A DNA stretch of 12,170 bases from the NCBI GenBank assembly GCA_946627905.1, contig CAMOVY010000019.1:1-12170 (forward strand), in the 5' to 3' direction. The translations under genes and the position numbers were made by a program. Under the pieces are notes generated by a model. That model was not told the origin of the DNA. It searched no databases and saw only the letters and a program-made list of their open reading frames with translations. Source of the DNA: an uncultured Clostridia bacterium. GTDB taxonomy: Bacteria; Bacillota; Clostridia; Christensenellales; Borkfalkiaceae. Shown here one piece after another: positions 1-7,689 of the stretch; position 1 is the stretch's first letter, and every line of letters begins with the position of its first letter.

Positions 1-604
1 CTTCTTTGGCTTTATAATAGGTCTGATACTAGGTATAATCGTTGCTTCGGTAAAAATCGCGGGCGCGTATAGTAAACCCGCGAAAGCCGTTTCAAAAATA
101 GGCGACGTGTACGTTGCGTTTTTCAGGGGAACGCCTATCGTTGTACAGTTATTGCTACTATATTACGTTTTGTTTCCTTTGATGGGCGTATCTATCAATA
201 ACCTGACGGTGGCAACCATAACGTTCGGCTTAAACAGCGGGGCGTACGTTTCCGAGATAATGCGTGCGGGTATTTTATCCGTAGATAAAGGTCAGATGGA
301 AGCGGGTAGAAGTCTTGGCTTATCCTTTTCTAAAACTATGATTAAAATAGTTTTACCGCAAGCGTTTAAAAATATGTTGCCTACGCTTGGCAACGAGTTT
401 ATTGCTCTGTTAAAAGATACTTCCGTCGTGGGATTTATAGCGGTAACCGATTTAACACAGGCTTTCCAACTTTTAGGTTCGGGCAACTATGAATATATTA
501 TACCGTACTTAATGCTTGCGCTGTGCTACGTTGTCATTATTTTGTTTTTCAGCGCGCTTATCAAACTTCTTGAAAGGAGGTTAAGGGCAAGTGATAAACG
601 ATAA
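1..604 (+). CDS. Polar amino-acid ABC transporter permease (HisMQ/GlnP family), 5' end outside the window
   Basis: This is the membrane-spanning subunit of an ABC importer for polar amino acids. The reading frame is open from base 2 with no start codon needed, so the gene begins upstream of the window; the internal GTG at 107 is not the true start. Visible features are a hydrophobic segment at the very start (FFGFIIGLILGIIV), the family hallmark RGTPIVVQLL at about 125-155, and the cytoplasmic EAA loop (EAGRSLG... IVLPQA, about 299-361) that docks onto the ATPase. Further hydrophobic helices lie around 400-450 and 510-565, and a basic tail ends the protein. The last 14 bases overlap the ATPase gene, which indicates co-transcription and probably coupled translation. 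The substrate cannot be told from the permease; the solute-binding protein is presumably encoded upstream. Family assignment is secure, substrate is not. Confidence 0.93.
   Translation, partial: FFGFIIGLILGIIVASVKIAGAYSKPAKAVSKIGDVYVAFFRGTPIVVQLLLLYYVLFPLMGVSINNLTVATITFGLNSGAYVSEIMRAGILSVDKGQMEAGRSLGLSFSKTMIKIVLPQAFKNMLPTLGNEFIALLKDTSVVGFIAVTDLTQAFQLLGSGNYEYIIPYLMLALCYVVIILFFSALIKLLERRLRASDKR
572..580 (+). promoter_or_regulatory. Ribosome binding site supporting a GTG start of the ATPase gene
   Basis: GAAAGGAGG lies inside the permease coding end, 10 bases before GTG at 591. It is a near-perfect anti-16S match and is the reason for choosing this GTG, which makes the two transporter genes overlap. 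Confidence 0.75.
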
Positions 605-1577
605 TGCAACCTTAAATAAAACCGTAAAAACCGCAGAGAAGTCGGATAAACCGCTTATCCAGATTAAAGGTCTTTATAAGAATTTCGGCAAGTTGCGGGT
701 TTTAAGCGGCGTTTCCGCGGAAATAAAAAAAGGCGAAAAAGTAGTTATTATAGGGCCTTCCGGCAGCGGAAAATCCACTATGTTGCGCTGTATGAACTTG
801 CTAGAAGTTCCAACTTACGGCGAAATATGGTTCGAAGGCAAACTGCTGACGCCCATAGACCCGTATCTGCATCCCGAAATAATCCGTCTTTCGAATACGT
901 ATAAAAAGATGCTTATCGCGGCGGAAAGTCAAGCCGATAAAAAACCGAGAGCGGAACTCGACGCGGAAATAATAGCCGAAATAAAAGCAAAAGACTTATT
1001 AAAACCGCGCGAAGGCAAAGAGTACAAGGCGGCGATAAAAACGCTTTATAAATCCAACTTTTCGGATATCAACATAACCCGTCAAAAAATAGGTATGGTG
1101 TTTCAGCACTTTAACCTTTTCAATAACCTTACGGTTATGCAGAACTTAACCTTAGCGCCCGTGCAACTGAAATTGAAAAGTAAAGAACAGGCGGAAGCAA
1201 AGGGTATGGAACTTTTAAAGCGTATAGGGCTTGAAGACAAAGCGAACGCGTACCCGTCTACGCTTTCGGGCGGGCAGAAACAGCGTATCGCCATAATCCG
1301 CGCGCTCGCTATGGAACCGGACGTAATGCTTTTCGACGAACCGACTTCCGCGTTAGACCCCGAAATGGTCGGCGAAGTGTTAGAACTTATGAAGGAATTA
1401 GCGGCGGAAGGGATGACGATGGTCGTAGTAACCCACGAAATGGGTTTTGCGCGTGAAGTCGCTTCTCGCATACTGTTTATGTACGACGGAGTGATAAAAG
1501 AAGAAAACTCGCCCAAAGAGTTCTTTAAAAACCCCAAGGACGAAAGACTTAAAGAATTTTTGTCCAAAGTTTTATAA
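591..1577 (+). CDS. Polar amino-acid ABC transporter ATP-binding protein with an unusual internal insertion
   Basis: This is the ATPase subunit that energises the permease encoded just upstream. All catalytic motifs are present: Walker A GPSGSGKST (residues 55-63), Q-loop VFQHFNLF (170-177), signature LSGGQKQR (225-232), Walker B VMLFDEP (245-251) and the H-loop histidine H282 in THEMGF. FQHFNLF and THEMGFA are typical of the GlnQ/HisP branch for polar amino acids. The protein is 328 residues, while that branch is usually about 240-250. The surplus is an N-terminal extension of about 18 residues and a charged, Lys/Glu/Ala-rich, probably helical insertion at roughly residues 85-160, between Walker A and the Q-loop. 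The frame is unbroken through the insertion, so it is not an assembly frameshift. Start: GTG with a strong upstream Shine-Dalgarno sequence. A strong terminator follows 24 bases after the stop, so this is the last gene of the operon. Confidence 0.93.
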   Translation: MINDNATLNKTVKTAEKSDKPLIQIKGLYKNFGKLRVLSGVSAEIKKGEKVVIIGPSGSGKSTMLRCMNLLEVPTYGEIWFEGKLLTPIDPYLHPEIIRLSNTYKKMLIAAESQADKKPRAELDAEIIAEIKAKDLLKPREGKEYKAAIKTLYKSNFSDINITRQKIGMVFQHFNLFNNLTVMQNLTLAPVQLKLKSKEQAEAKGMELLKRIGLEDKANAYPSTLSGGQKQRIAIIRALAMEPDVMLFDEPTSALDPEMVGEVLELMKELAAEGMTMVVVTHEMGFAREVASRILFMYDGVIKEENSPKEFFKNPKDERLKEFLSKVL

Positions 1578-1600
1578 TTTCCGATATAGTAAAATTATTA

Positions 1601-1643
1601 CCTTGCGCAACGCCCGCTGTTCGGGCGTTGCGCAAGGTTTTTT
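1601..1643 (+). terminator. Rho-independent terminator after the amino-acid transporter operon
   Basis: A perfect 16-bp stem (CCTTGCGCAACGCCCG at 1601-1616 pairing with 1622-1637) closes a five-base loop (CTGTT) and is followed directly by six T residues at 1638-1643. Confidence 0.95.
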
Positions 1644-1693
1644 AAAAATTTTATATTTATATTACAATATTTGCAAAAAAATATAAAAGTAAA

Positions 1694-1722
1694 TTGACAA
1701 AGAGCGGTTTTTCGTGTAAAAT
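1694..1722 (+). promoter_or_regulatory. Sigma-A type promoter for the surface protein gene
   Basis: A perfect -35 box TTGACA (1694-1699) is followed after exactly 17 bases by TAAAAT (1717-1722). It sits between the upstream terminator and the next gene. Transcription would start near 1729, leaving a 5' leader of about 35 bases that holds only the ribosome binding site AAGGAG (1746-1751). Confidence 0.85.
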
Positions 1723-1763
1723 ACAATAGATACTGTTATAAGTATAAGGAGTAATGGGCTAAA

Positions 1764-3692
1764 ATGAAAAAGGCTTTATCCTGCAAAATTGCACTGCTGT
1801 TTATCACGTTTGCGCTGTCAATCGCGCTTGCGTTTTCCTTTTACGGCGTAAAAACCGCTAAAGCCGCCGACGTTAGCGAAGATAATATCCATAGTTATTT
1901 CGGTGGTTCTTATCAGTCGTTGGAACTTAAAGGCGGTAATCTTGTTGCCAACGTTAAAGACGGCGGGCGCGTCAAGATTGAAAATCAACTCGTTGTCGAC
2001 GATTTGGCGATAGAACTTAACGTTCCTACGGATGTAGCGTCTTTTAAAATCACATTGAATTATTCTGCATATTCCGTTCTCGGCGCGTATAACGTCGATA
2101 CCGAAGAATTTGACAAAACGATAGAAAAAGAATTTTCCTTTACGGATAAAGGCGACTTAACTATTAAAATCAAAACCGCCGATAATAATTTGTCGGCAAG
2201 CATAAACGACGGCGCTTGGCAAAACGAAACGAACTTTTACTACAAAATTAAAGAAGTGGATAAATGCATCGCGACAGTCGCTTTCGACTTTACTTTAGAA
2301 GAAACGGCGGAAAACGCGGATATAACTTTTAAATCCATAGACCAAAAGCAAAGCGACGTTTCGGGCGATTATAAACAGACTTTCGCACTTGACGCAGACG
2401 ATAAAATAGAAAACTTTGCAAAACCCCGCGTTGCGATAGATAACCTTACTATGGCGGAAGAAGACGGCAAATTAAAAGCAATCGAAGGTGAAAAATACCC
2501 TTTCACTTTTGCCGTGTATTCGGTTTTCGGCAACGTTATAGCGAGCAATGTTTATATTGATAAGGACACGGCGGGTGCGGGAATAAGCGTGGAGGGTAAT
2601 TCCGCCACTCCCAAGTGGATAATGTGCAACAATACCGCCGCGGACGCTACGTTCAGTCTGCGTACGGAAGATATTGCGGACATTGAAGAATATACCGTAA
2701 AGAAAGCCGTTTCGCTTGAAGATTATGAAGACGTTAACGAAGCGCCTTATTATATCGCGTATTCGGGCAACGAAGCCGTGTACAATAACTACGCCCTTGC
2801 GGTGCAAAAAGCGGCTACGAAAGATTACGGCGAGTACGGCGTTCATAGTATCCGTCTTGGCGATTCTTACGAAATCCCGTCTTTGCAGGATTTGGTAGGC
2901 GACGACTTTAACGTGTATTCCGCTTTGACCTATACCGTATATTACAGAACGCCGTCTACAGCGACGTCTACCACTTCGTTAAAGTTCACCGTTTCCGAAG
3001 CGGGTGATTACGAGTTTTACGTGGTTTTCAAGGATACGGCGGGTAAAACGATGAAAAAAGACGACTTTTACACGCTTGACGACGACAATCAAACCATAAC
3101 CGCAGAAGGCGACTATATTAACGCGGTATTTAAGTTCACCGTTGAAGACGACGCGCCCATCTCGGTAGAAGCGCCTACGTCGCAAGGTACGGGCTATCTT
3201 AATACCAGATACACCGCTTCCGCATTTACTATTCAATCTTCCGGAAATAACGTAAAATATACTCTTTTCTATAATGCTAAAGCAAACGCTACGGCGGACG
3301 ACGCGGGTTGGGTGGAAATTCCGCTCCTTCAAGACATTGCGGAAGATTACGACGAAAACGGTTTTACTTATGCGGATATCAAAAAGATAGATTATGACGG
3401 TGAGTATACTTTTACGCCCGTAAAGAAAGGCTCTTACAAGATTGTATGCGACGTTGTGTCCGTCAATCAGGAACGTTCTGACAGCGCTTACACCATAATA
3501 ACCGTTTCCGAAGAGCCTACCGTCGTTAAAGTCGACGATAAATGGTTTCAAAAGAACGTTTGGTCTATAGTATTCTTGTCAATCGGTACGCTGTCTTTAA
3601 TCGGTATCGTCGTCCTTTTATTTATCAAACCCAAAGAAGAAACGGAAACGGACGAAACGGGCGACGCGTTAAATATAGACGCTAAAAAATAA
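1764..3692 (+). CDS. Secreted, C-terminally membrane-anchored surface protein of unknown function
   Basis: I do not recognise a named family. The N-terminus is a classical signal peptide: KK at 2-3, a hydrophobic core at about 9-28, and a likely signal peptidase I site after AKA (32-34). Residues about 40-320 are strand-rich and Asp/Lys/Thr-rich with few cysteines. Residues about 325-465 and 466-590 look like two beta-sandwich (Ig-like) modules; each contains an 'xx-(G/E)-x-G-x-Y-xF/I' strand motif (SEAGDYEFYVVF and VKKGSYKIVCDV). A single transmembrane helix at about 599-621 precedes a short acidic tail (KPKEETETDETGD...). There is no LPXTG sortase signal, so the topology is an outside ectodomain with a 21-residue cytoplasmic tail. 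AAGGAG lies 12 bases before the ATG. The gene has its own promoter and a terminator, so it is monocistronic. A role in adhesion or envelope organisation is a guess only. Confidence 0.85.
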   Translation: MKKALSCKIALLFITFALSIALAFSFYGVKTAKAADVSEDNIHSYFGGSYQSLELKGGNLVANVKDGGRVKIENQLVVDDLAIELNVPTDVASFKITLNYSAYSVLGAYNVDTEEFDKTIEKEFSFTDKGDLTIKIKTADNNLSASINDGAWQNETNFYYKIKEVDKCIATVAFDFTLEETAENADITFKSIDQKQSDVSGDYKQTFALDADDKIENFAKPRVAIDNLTMAEEDGKLKAIEGEKYPFTFAVYSVFGNVIASNVYIDKDTAGAGISVEGNSATPKWIMCNNTAADATFSLRTEDIADIEEYTVKKAVSLEDYEDVNEAPYYIAYSGNEAVYNNYALAVQKAATKDYGEYGVHSIRLGDSYEIPSLQDLVGDDFNVYSALTYTVYYRTPSTATSTTSLKFTVSEAGDYEFYVVFKDTAGKTMKKDDFYTLDDDNQTITAEGDYINAVFKFTVEDDAPISVEAPTSQGTGYLNTRYTASAFTIQSSGNNVKYTLFYNAKANATADDAGWVEIPLLQDIAEDYDENGFTYADIKKIDYDGEYTFTPVKKGSYKIVCDVVSVNQERSDSAYTIITVSEEPTVVKVDDKWFQKNVWSIVFLSIGTLSLIGIVVLLFIKPKEETETDETGDALNIDAKK

Positions 3693-3713
3693 GCCTTAAT
3701 TCAATAAAATACG

Positions 3714-3745
3714 CAGGGCTTCGGTATACCGAAGTCTTGTTTTTT
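3714..3745 (+). terminator. Probable terminator after the surface protein gene, directly preceding the next ribosome binding site
   Basis: The core stem CTTCGG/CCGAAG (3719-3724 with 3729-3734) has a TATA loop and extends outward with G-U and Watson-Crick pairs to about 3714/3739. The T tract TTGTTTTTT is interrupted by one G. The next gene's Shine-Dalgarno sequence begins at 3746, with no spacer, so the hairpin could also act as an attenuator. Confidence 0.7.
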
Positions 3746-3750
3746 AAGGA
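3746..3750 (+). promoter_or_regulatory. Ribosome binding site that fixes the pseudouridine synthase start at ATG 3761
   Basis: AAGGA ends 10 bases before ATG 3761. The only in-frame alternative is a TTG at 3737, which lies inside the terminator hairpin and has no ribosome binding site, so ATG 3761 is preferred. Confidence 0.75.
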
Positions 3751-3760
3751 CGGAAAAAAA

Positions 3761-4576
3761 ATGATAACTTTCGTTGCGGATAAAAACGGAAAACTCGTTA
3801 AACTCGCGCTGAAAAACAGTGCGGATTTATCCTATTCCGCGCTTAATAAACTGCTCCGCAATAAAGATATAAAAGTTAACGGCAAGCGCGTTAAAGAAGA
3901 CGTGGCGCTTAATATGGGCGACAGGGTAGAAATATTTTATACCGTTCCCGAAACGGAAAAATATACCGTTATCTATAAAGACGAAAATATAACCATCGTC
4001 GATAAAAAGTCGGGCTATCTTTCCGAAGCGGTGTTTGAAGACTTAAAAGCCCGCGGCGAAAGTTATTTTATTCACCGCCTTGATAGAAACACCGCGGGTA
4101 TTATGGTTTTTGCTAACAATAAAGCCGCCGAAACGGAACTTATAAACGGCTTTAAAACCCGCGCGTTTATTAAATATTATACGGCAGTTGTCGTCGGTCG
4201 CCCGCCTGAAAAAGAAGGCGTTTCAGAAGCGTATTTATTAAAGGACAGCGCGACTGCAACAGTCAAAATTTCGGACAAATTTTCGGTAGGCGCGGTCAAA
4301 ATAAAAACGGGCTATAAAGTTATTGAAAATAACGGGGAAACTTCGGTTTTACAAGTCAGGCTTTATACCGGCAAAACGCACCAGATAAGGGCGCATTTGG
4401 CGCATATCGGTTGCCCGATAGCGGGCGACGGGAAATACGGCGACAACGCTTTTAACAAGGCGCACGGCATTAAAGAGTTGCAACTTTTTTCGGACAGCAT
4501 TACCTTTCATTTTGATAAAGGTGCGTATTTATACTATTTAGACGGAAAAACTTTTACAAGGCGCAAAGGGGAATAG
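3761..4576 (+). CDS. RluA-family rRNA pseudouridine synthase with S4 domain
   Basis: This enzyme isomerises specific uridines in RNA, most likely 23S rRNA, to pseudouridine. Counting from ATG 3761 it has 271 residues. Residues about 10-60 form an S4 RNA-binding domain (ALNKLLRNKDIKVNGKRV). The catalytic motif HRLDRNTAG spans residues 105-113, with D108 as the expected nucleophilic aspartate, and the second conserved block YTGKTHQIRAHL lies at about 212-223. It is shorter than RluD (about 325): the stretch between the IVDKKSG strand and the HRLD motif is compact. That fits the small RluA-like members of Bacillota, but the target uridine cannot be predicted. The stop codon TAG is followed at once by the ATG of rqcH (TAGATG), so the two genes are translationally coupled. 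No clear promoter is seen in the 68 bases upstream, so expression may come from readthrough of the terminator. Confidence 0.92.
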   Translation: MITFVADKNGKLVKLALKNSADLSYSALNKLLRNKDIKVNGKRVKEDVALNMGDRVEIFYTVPETEKYTVIYKDENITIVDKKSGYLSEAVFEDLKARGESYFIHRLDRNTAGIMVFANNKAAETELINGFKTRAFIKYYTAVVVGRPPEKEGVSEAYLLKDSATATVKISDKFSVGAVKIKTGYKVIENNGETSVLQVRLYTGKTHQIRAHLAHIGCPIAGDGKYGDNAFNKAHGIKELQLFSDSITFHFDKGAYLYYLDGKTFTRRKGE

Positions 4577-6268
4577 ATGCCGCAGGACGCTTTTACTCTT
4601 CGCTATCTGTGTGAAGAACTAAACGGAATACTTAAAAACGGTAAAATAAACCGCGTGGCGCAACCCACCGCGGATATAACCGTTTTGACCGTGTATACGA
4701 CAAGCGGCGTAAAAAAACTGCTGCTTGACGTAAATCCGGCAAACCCCAGAATAGGCATAACCGATTTTGAACCTATGTCGGAGCGCACCGCGTCTAACTT
4801 TTGTATGCTGTTAAAAAAGCATATTTTGTCGGCAACGGTTAAAGGCGTTTCACTCGTCGGGTTTGACAGAATAGTAAAAATTGACTTAAAACCTTCTGCG
4901 GAGTTTTTCGATTCGCCCGATAAAACGCTGTACGTGGAACTTATGGGCAGATACAGCAACGTTATTTTAACCGAACTCGGCAAGGTTTTGGGCGGCAACC
5001 GCGGCATAAACTTTTTAGACAACAACGTGCGCCCGCTAATTAGCGGTATGCCTTATAAACTTCCGCCCGTGGGCGACAGATTAGAGCCGTCCGACACGGC
5101 GATTAAAACGGCGTTTGCGGATTTAAAAGAGTTGACGGCGGAAAATTTATGTTCAAAAATTCAGGGGCTTGCCTTAAGTACCGCAACCGAAATAGTAAAC
5201 GGTTTTAATCTTAAAAACACCACGGGTGAAAACGTCGGCGAGAAGTTTTACAAATATTTGAACGGATATATTTACCGCACGGAAAAGCGCCCGTGCGTAA
5301 TCGTTTCAAAAGGCGAGATAAAAGACGTTTGTGTCTATCCTTATAAATCACTTGACGGTGAAATAATCGAATACCCCGCGCTTTACGCGGCGGAAGAAGC
5401 GTATTTTGCCGCAAAGTCTTCCGTTAAAAAATTCAGGGAGTTATTTACAAGGCTTAATTCCGTAGTAAACGCGGGGCTTAAAAAGAGTAAAAAGCGGCTT
5501 GCCGCCGTACTTTCGCGCGTAAAAGACGCCGAAAACGCCGAAGAAAACAGGATAAAAGGCGAACTTATCCTTTCAAACATTTATAAACTCAAAGGCGGGG
5601 AAAAACAGGCGGAATTAGATAATTATTACGACGGCAGTAAAATCACCGTCGCGCTTGACGAGCACCTTTCGCCGTCCAAAAACGCGGAAGCGTATTACAA
5701 AAAATACAACAAGCAAAAGCGCGCGCTTATATCCTTAATTCCGCAAAAGGAAAGCGCGGAAAGCGAGATAAGATATTTAGAGAGTGTCGGATGCGAACTT
5801 TCGCTTTGTCAAACTTTTGCGGACTTAAAATCGGTGGAAGAAGAACTGATTTTATCGGGGCTTATAAAATCCGCCGCGAGCAGGGGTAAACGCGCGGAAG
5901 AAACGGCAAAACCGAGAATTTACGATATTCACGGGTTTACCGTAAAAGTCGGCAGAAACAATGCGGAAAACGATAAAATAACCTTTTCCGCAAAGCCGAC
6001 CGATATTTGGCTGCACGCTAAAAGTTATCACTCTTCGCACGTTATAATAGAAACTTTGGGTAAAAAGCCGCCCGAACAGGTTATAACCGCGGCGGCGGAA
6101 ATCTGCGCCTACTACAGTAAGGGTAGAGAAGGCGGTAAAACGGAAATAGTTTACTGCGACAGAAAGTTCGTTAAAAAGCCCAAAAAGTCCCCGCTCGGTT
6201 TTTGCACTTATACCGATTTTAAGTCTATAACGGTAAACCCAAACGCGCACGACGACGCGTTGCAATAA
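4577..6268 (+). CDS. rqcH: Rqc2/RqcH-type NFACT protein (ribosome-associated quality control)
   Basis: RqcH proteins bind 50S subunits carrying a stalled peptidyl-tRNA and add a C-terminal alanine tail that marks the chain for degradation. Older annotations call the family FbpA, a fibronectin-binding protein. The N-terminal NFACT-N domain starts directly (MPQDAFTLRYLCEEL). D97 and R98 (in LVGFDRIVKI) match in position the Asp-Arg pair essential for tailing in B. subtilis RqcH. A Lys/Glu-rich middle region (about 280-400) is the expected helical coiled-coil arm, and the C-terminal NFACT-R domain is recognisable from GRNNAEND and DIWLHAKSYHSSHVII to the end (about 445-555). The more usual 'PGSHV' of NFACT-R reads 'HSSHV' here. 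At 563 residues it is about full length. AAAGGGG lies about six bases before the ATG. The gene abuts the pseudouridine synthase and lies upstream of tig-clpP-clpX, whose ClpXP product is the known protease for alanine-tailed chains. Confidence 0.93.
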   Translation: MPQDAFTLRYLCEELNGILKNGKINRVAQPTADITVLTVYTTSGVKKLLLDVNPANPRIGITDFEPMSERTASNFCMLLKKHILSATVKGVSLVGFDRIVKIDLKPSAEFFDSPDKTLYVELMGRYSNVILTELGKVLGGNRGINFLDNNVRPLISGMPYKLPPVGDRLEPSDTAIKTAFADLKELTAENLCSKIQGLALSTATEIVNGFNLKNTTGENVGEKFYKYLNGYIYRTEKRPCVIVSKGEIKDVCVYPYKSLDGEIIEYPALYAAEEAYFAAKSSVKKFRELFTRLNSVVNAGLKKSKKRLAAVLSRVKDAENAEENRIKGELILSNIYKLKGGEKQAELDNYYDGSKITVALDEHLSPSKNAEAYYKKYNKQKRALISLIPQKESAESEIRYLESVGCELSLCQTFADLKSVEEELILSGLIKSAASRGKRAEETAKPRIYDIHGFTVKVGRNNAENDKITFSAKPTDIWLHAKSYHSSHVIIETLGKKPPEQVITAAAEICAYYSKGREGGKTEIVYCDRKFVKKPKKSPLGFCTYTDFKSITVNPNAHDDALQ

Positions 6269-6290
6269 TATTCGGGCAGTATAAAAAAAT

Positions 6291-6327
6291 AAACGCGCCA
6301 AGCGCGCATTAAAACCTTGCGTTTTTT
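6291..6327 (+). terminator. Possible weak terminator after rqcH
   Basis: CGCGC (6294-6298) pairs with GCGCG (6302-6306) across a CAA loop. Alternatively AAACGC (6291-6296) can pair with GCGTTT (6319-6324) ahead of a T run (6322-6328). Neither fold is a textbook terminator, and the T run overlaps the next promoter. Confidence 0.35.
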
Positions 6328-6345
6328 TATGCGTTGTGATAAAAT
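6317..6345 (+). promoter_or_regulatory. Promoter of the tig-clpP-clpX operon
   Basis: TTGCGT (6317-6322) and an extended -10 element TGATAAAAT (6337-6345, hexamer TAAAAT 6340-6345) are separated by 17 bases. The start would fall near 6352, giving a leader of about 26 bases with GGAG at 6368-6371. No CIRCE inverted repeat (TTAGCACTC...) and no tandem GGTCAAA CtsR heptads are visible around it. Confidence 0.75.
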
Positions 6346-6377
6346 GTTTAAGAATTTAAATTTATTCGGAGAAAGAT

Positions 6378-7664
6378 ATGAAGTATACTTTTGAAAAAGC
6401 GGAAAAAAGCACGGTAAAAATCAACATTACGTTAACGGCAGAAGAATGGAAAGAAGCGATTTCTTCCGCTTACGAAAAGACCAAGGGCAGATATTCTCTC
6501 CCCGGTTTCAGAAAGGGCAAAGTTCCCAAACACCTTTTGGAAGCGACTTACGGCGAAGGCGTATTTTACGAAGAAGCGATAAATATCGCGTTCCCGAAGT
6601 ATTACGGCGAAGTTTTGGATAAAGAACCGTCAATCGAAGCGGTTGCGCATCCCGACGTGGATATTAAAAAAATCGACGACAAGGGCTTGGTTATAGAAGC
6701 AGTTGTCGCGGTAAAGCCCGAAGTCAGCCTTGGCGAGTATAAGGGTATAAAATTCAAAAAACCTGTATATAATGTAAAAGATACGGATATAGAAGACGAT
6801 ATTAACCGCCTTAAAGAACGCAATTCGCGTATGGTAGACGTAGACGGCAGGGCTGTTGAAGACGGCGACACCGTTATAATCGACTATTCCGGTAGTGTTG
6901 ACGGCGTTAAATTCGACGGCGGTACGGCGGAAAAACAGACGCTCGTTATCGGCAGCAAGTCCTTTATTCCGGGCTTTGAAGACCAGATTATCGGCATGAA
7001 TAAGGGCGACGAAAAGGACATAAAAGTTAAGTTCCCCGACGATTATCACGCGGAAAACTTAAAGGGTAAAGACGCGGTTTTCGCTATTAAACTCCACGAA
7101 ATAAAGAAGAAAGAACTTCCCGAAATAACCGACGAATTTATTAAAGACGCAGTCGGTGCGGAGAGTGTGGACGCTTACAAGAAAGAAGTGAAAGAACGCC
7201 TTGAAAAGCAAAATGCCGACAGGGCGGAAAGGGAACTTGAAGACGAAATAGTCAAAAAGATTTCCGAAAACGCTACGGTTGAAATTCCCGACGCGCTTAT
7301 AGCTAATCAGGTAGACCGTATGGTTCAGGAAATGGAATACCGTATGTCCTATCAGGGGCTTAAACTTGCCGATTATCTTAAATATATGGGCAAGACGATG
7401 GAAGAGTACAGAAAAGAGTACGAACCGCAGGCTAAAGAAATCGTTAAATCCCAACTCGTTATAGAGAAGATTATTTCTACCGAGAAGATAGAAGCGACCG
7501 ACGAAGACGTGGAAGCGCGTATTGCCGAAATGGCGAAAGCGCAAAACAAGCCCGCGCCCGACGTAAAGAAGAATATGCAGGCAAGACAACTCGATTATAT
7601 TAAAAACGACATAATAATCAAAAAACTTTTCGATACTTTAAAGAAAGACAACGTTATCGAATAA
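6378..7664 (+). CDS. tig: Trigger factor, ribosome-associated chaperone and peptidyl-prolyl isomerase
   Basis: Trigger factor sits at the ribosome exit tunnel and shields and folds nascent chains. The ribosome-docking signature GFRKGKVP is at residues 43-50 in the N-terminal domain. A central FKBP-type isomerase domain runs from about 155 to 245 (DGDTVIIDYSGSVDGVKFDGG ... FIPGFEDQIIGMNKGDEKDI, split here for clarity), followed by the long helical C-terminal chaperone domain with many Lys/Glu residues. The length of 428 residues is standard for the family. The ATG is supported by GGAG six bases upstream and an extended -10 promoter. Only 25 bases separate it from clpP, with no room for a separate promoter, so it is the first gene of tig-clpP-clpX, a common clostridial arrangement that links folding with proteolysis. 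Confidence 0.97.
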   Translation: MKYTFEKAEKSTVKINITLTAEEWKEAISSAYEKTKGRYSLPGFRKGKVPKHLLEATYGEGVFYEEAINIAFPKYYGEVLDKEPSIEAVAHPDVDIKKIDDKGLVIEAVVAVKPEVSLGEYKGIKFKKPVYNVKDTDIEDDINRLKERNSRMVDVDGRAVEDGDTVIIDYSGSVDGVKFDGGTAEKQTLVIGSKSFIPGFEDQIIGMNKGDEKDIKVKFPDDYHAENLKGKDAVFAIKLHEIKKKELPEITDEFIKDAVGAESVDAYKKEVKERLEKQNADRAERELEDEIVKKISENATVEIPDALIANQVDRMVQEMEYRMSYQGLKLADYLKYMGKTMEEYRKEYEPQAKEIVKSQLVIEKIISTEKIEATDEDVEARIAEMAKAQNKPAPDVKKNMQARQLDYIKNDIIIKKLFDTLKKDNVIE

Positions 7665-7689
7665 ATAGACGTATAAGGGGAAGAATATA

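Noticed and set aside
107..604. Short permease gene starting at GTG 107
   Set aside because: The frame is open to the window edge and encodes the expected first transmembrane helix, so the gene is simply cut by the window.
1754..1762. Two-codon upstream reading frame (ATG GGC TAA) before the surface protein
   Set aside because: It is only two bases after the Shine-Dalgarno sequence, too close for initiation; probably chance.
3737..3760. Longer pseudouridine synthase using a TTG start at 3737
   Set aside because: The TTG lies in the terminator stem and has no ribosome binding site, whereas ATG 3761 has AAGGA ten bases upstream and begins at the normal edge of the S4 domain.
6269..6377. CIRCE or CtsR operator before tig-clpP-clpX
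   Set aside because: No TTAGCACTC/GAGTGCTAA inverted repeat and no tandem GGTCAAA heptads could be found there.
7059..7589. Antisense reading frame of 176 codons within the trigger factor gene
   Set aside because: No ribosome binding site or recognisable domain; similar shadows occur opposite rqcH, clpX and the surface protein because of shared codon bias.
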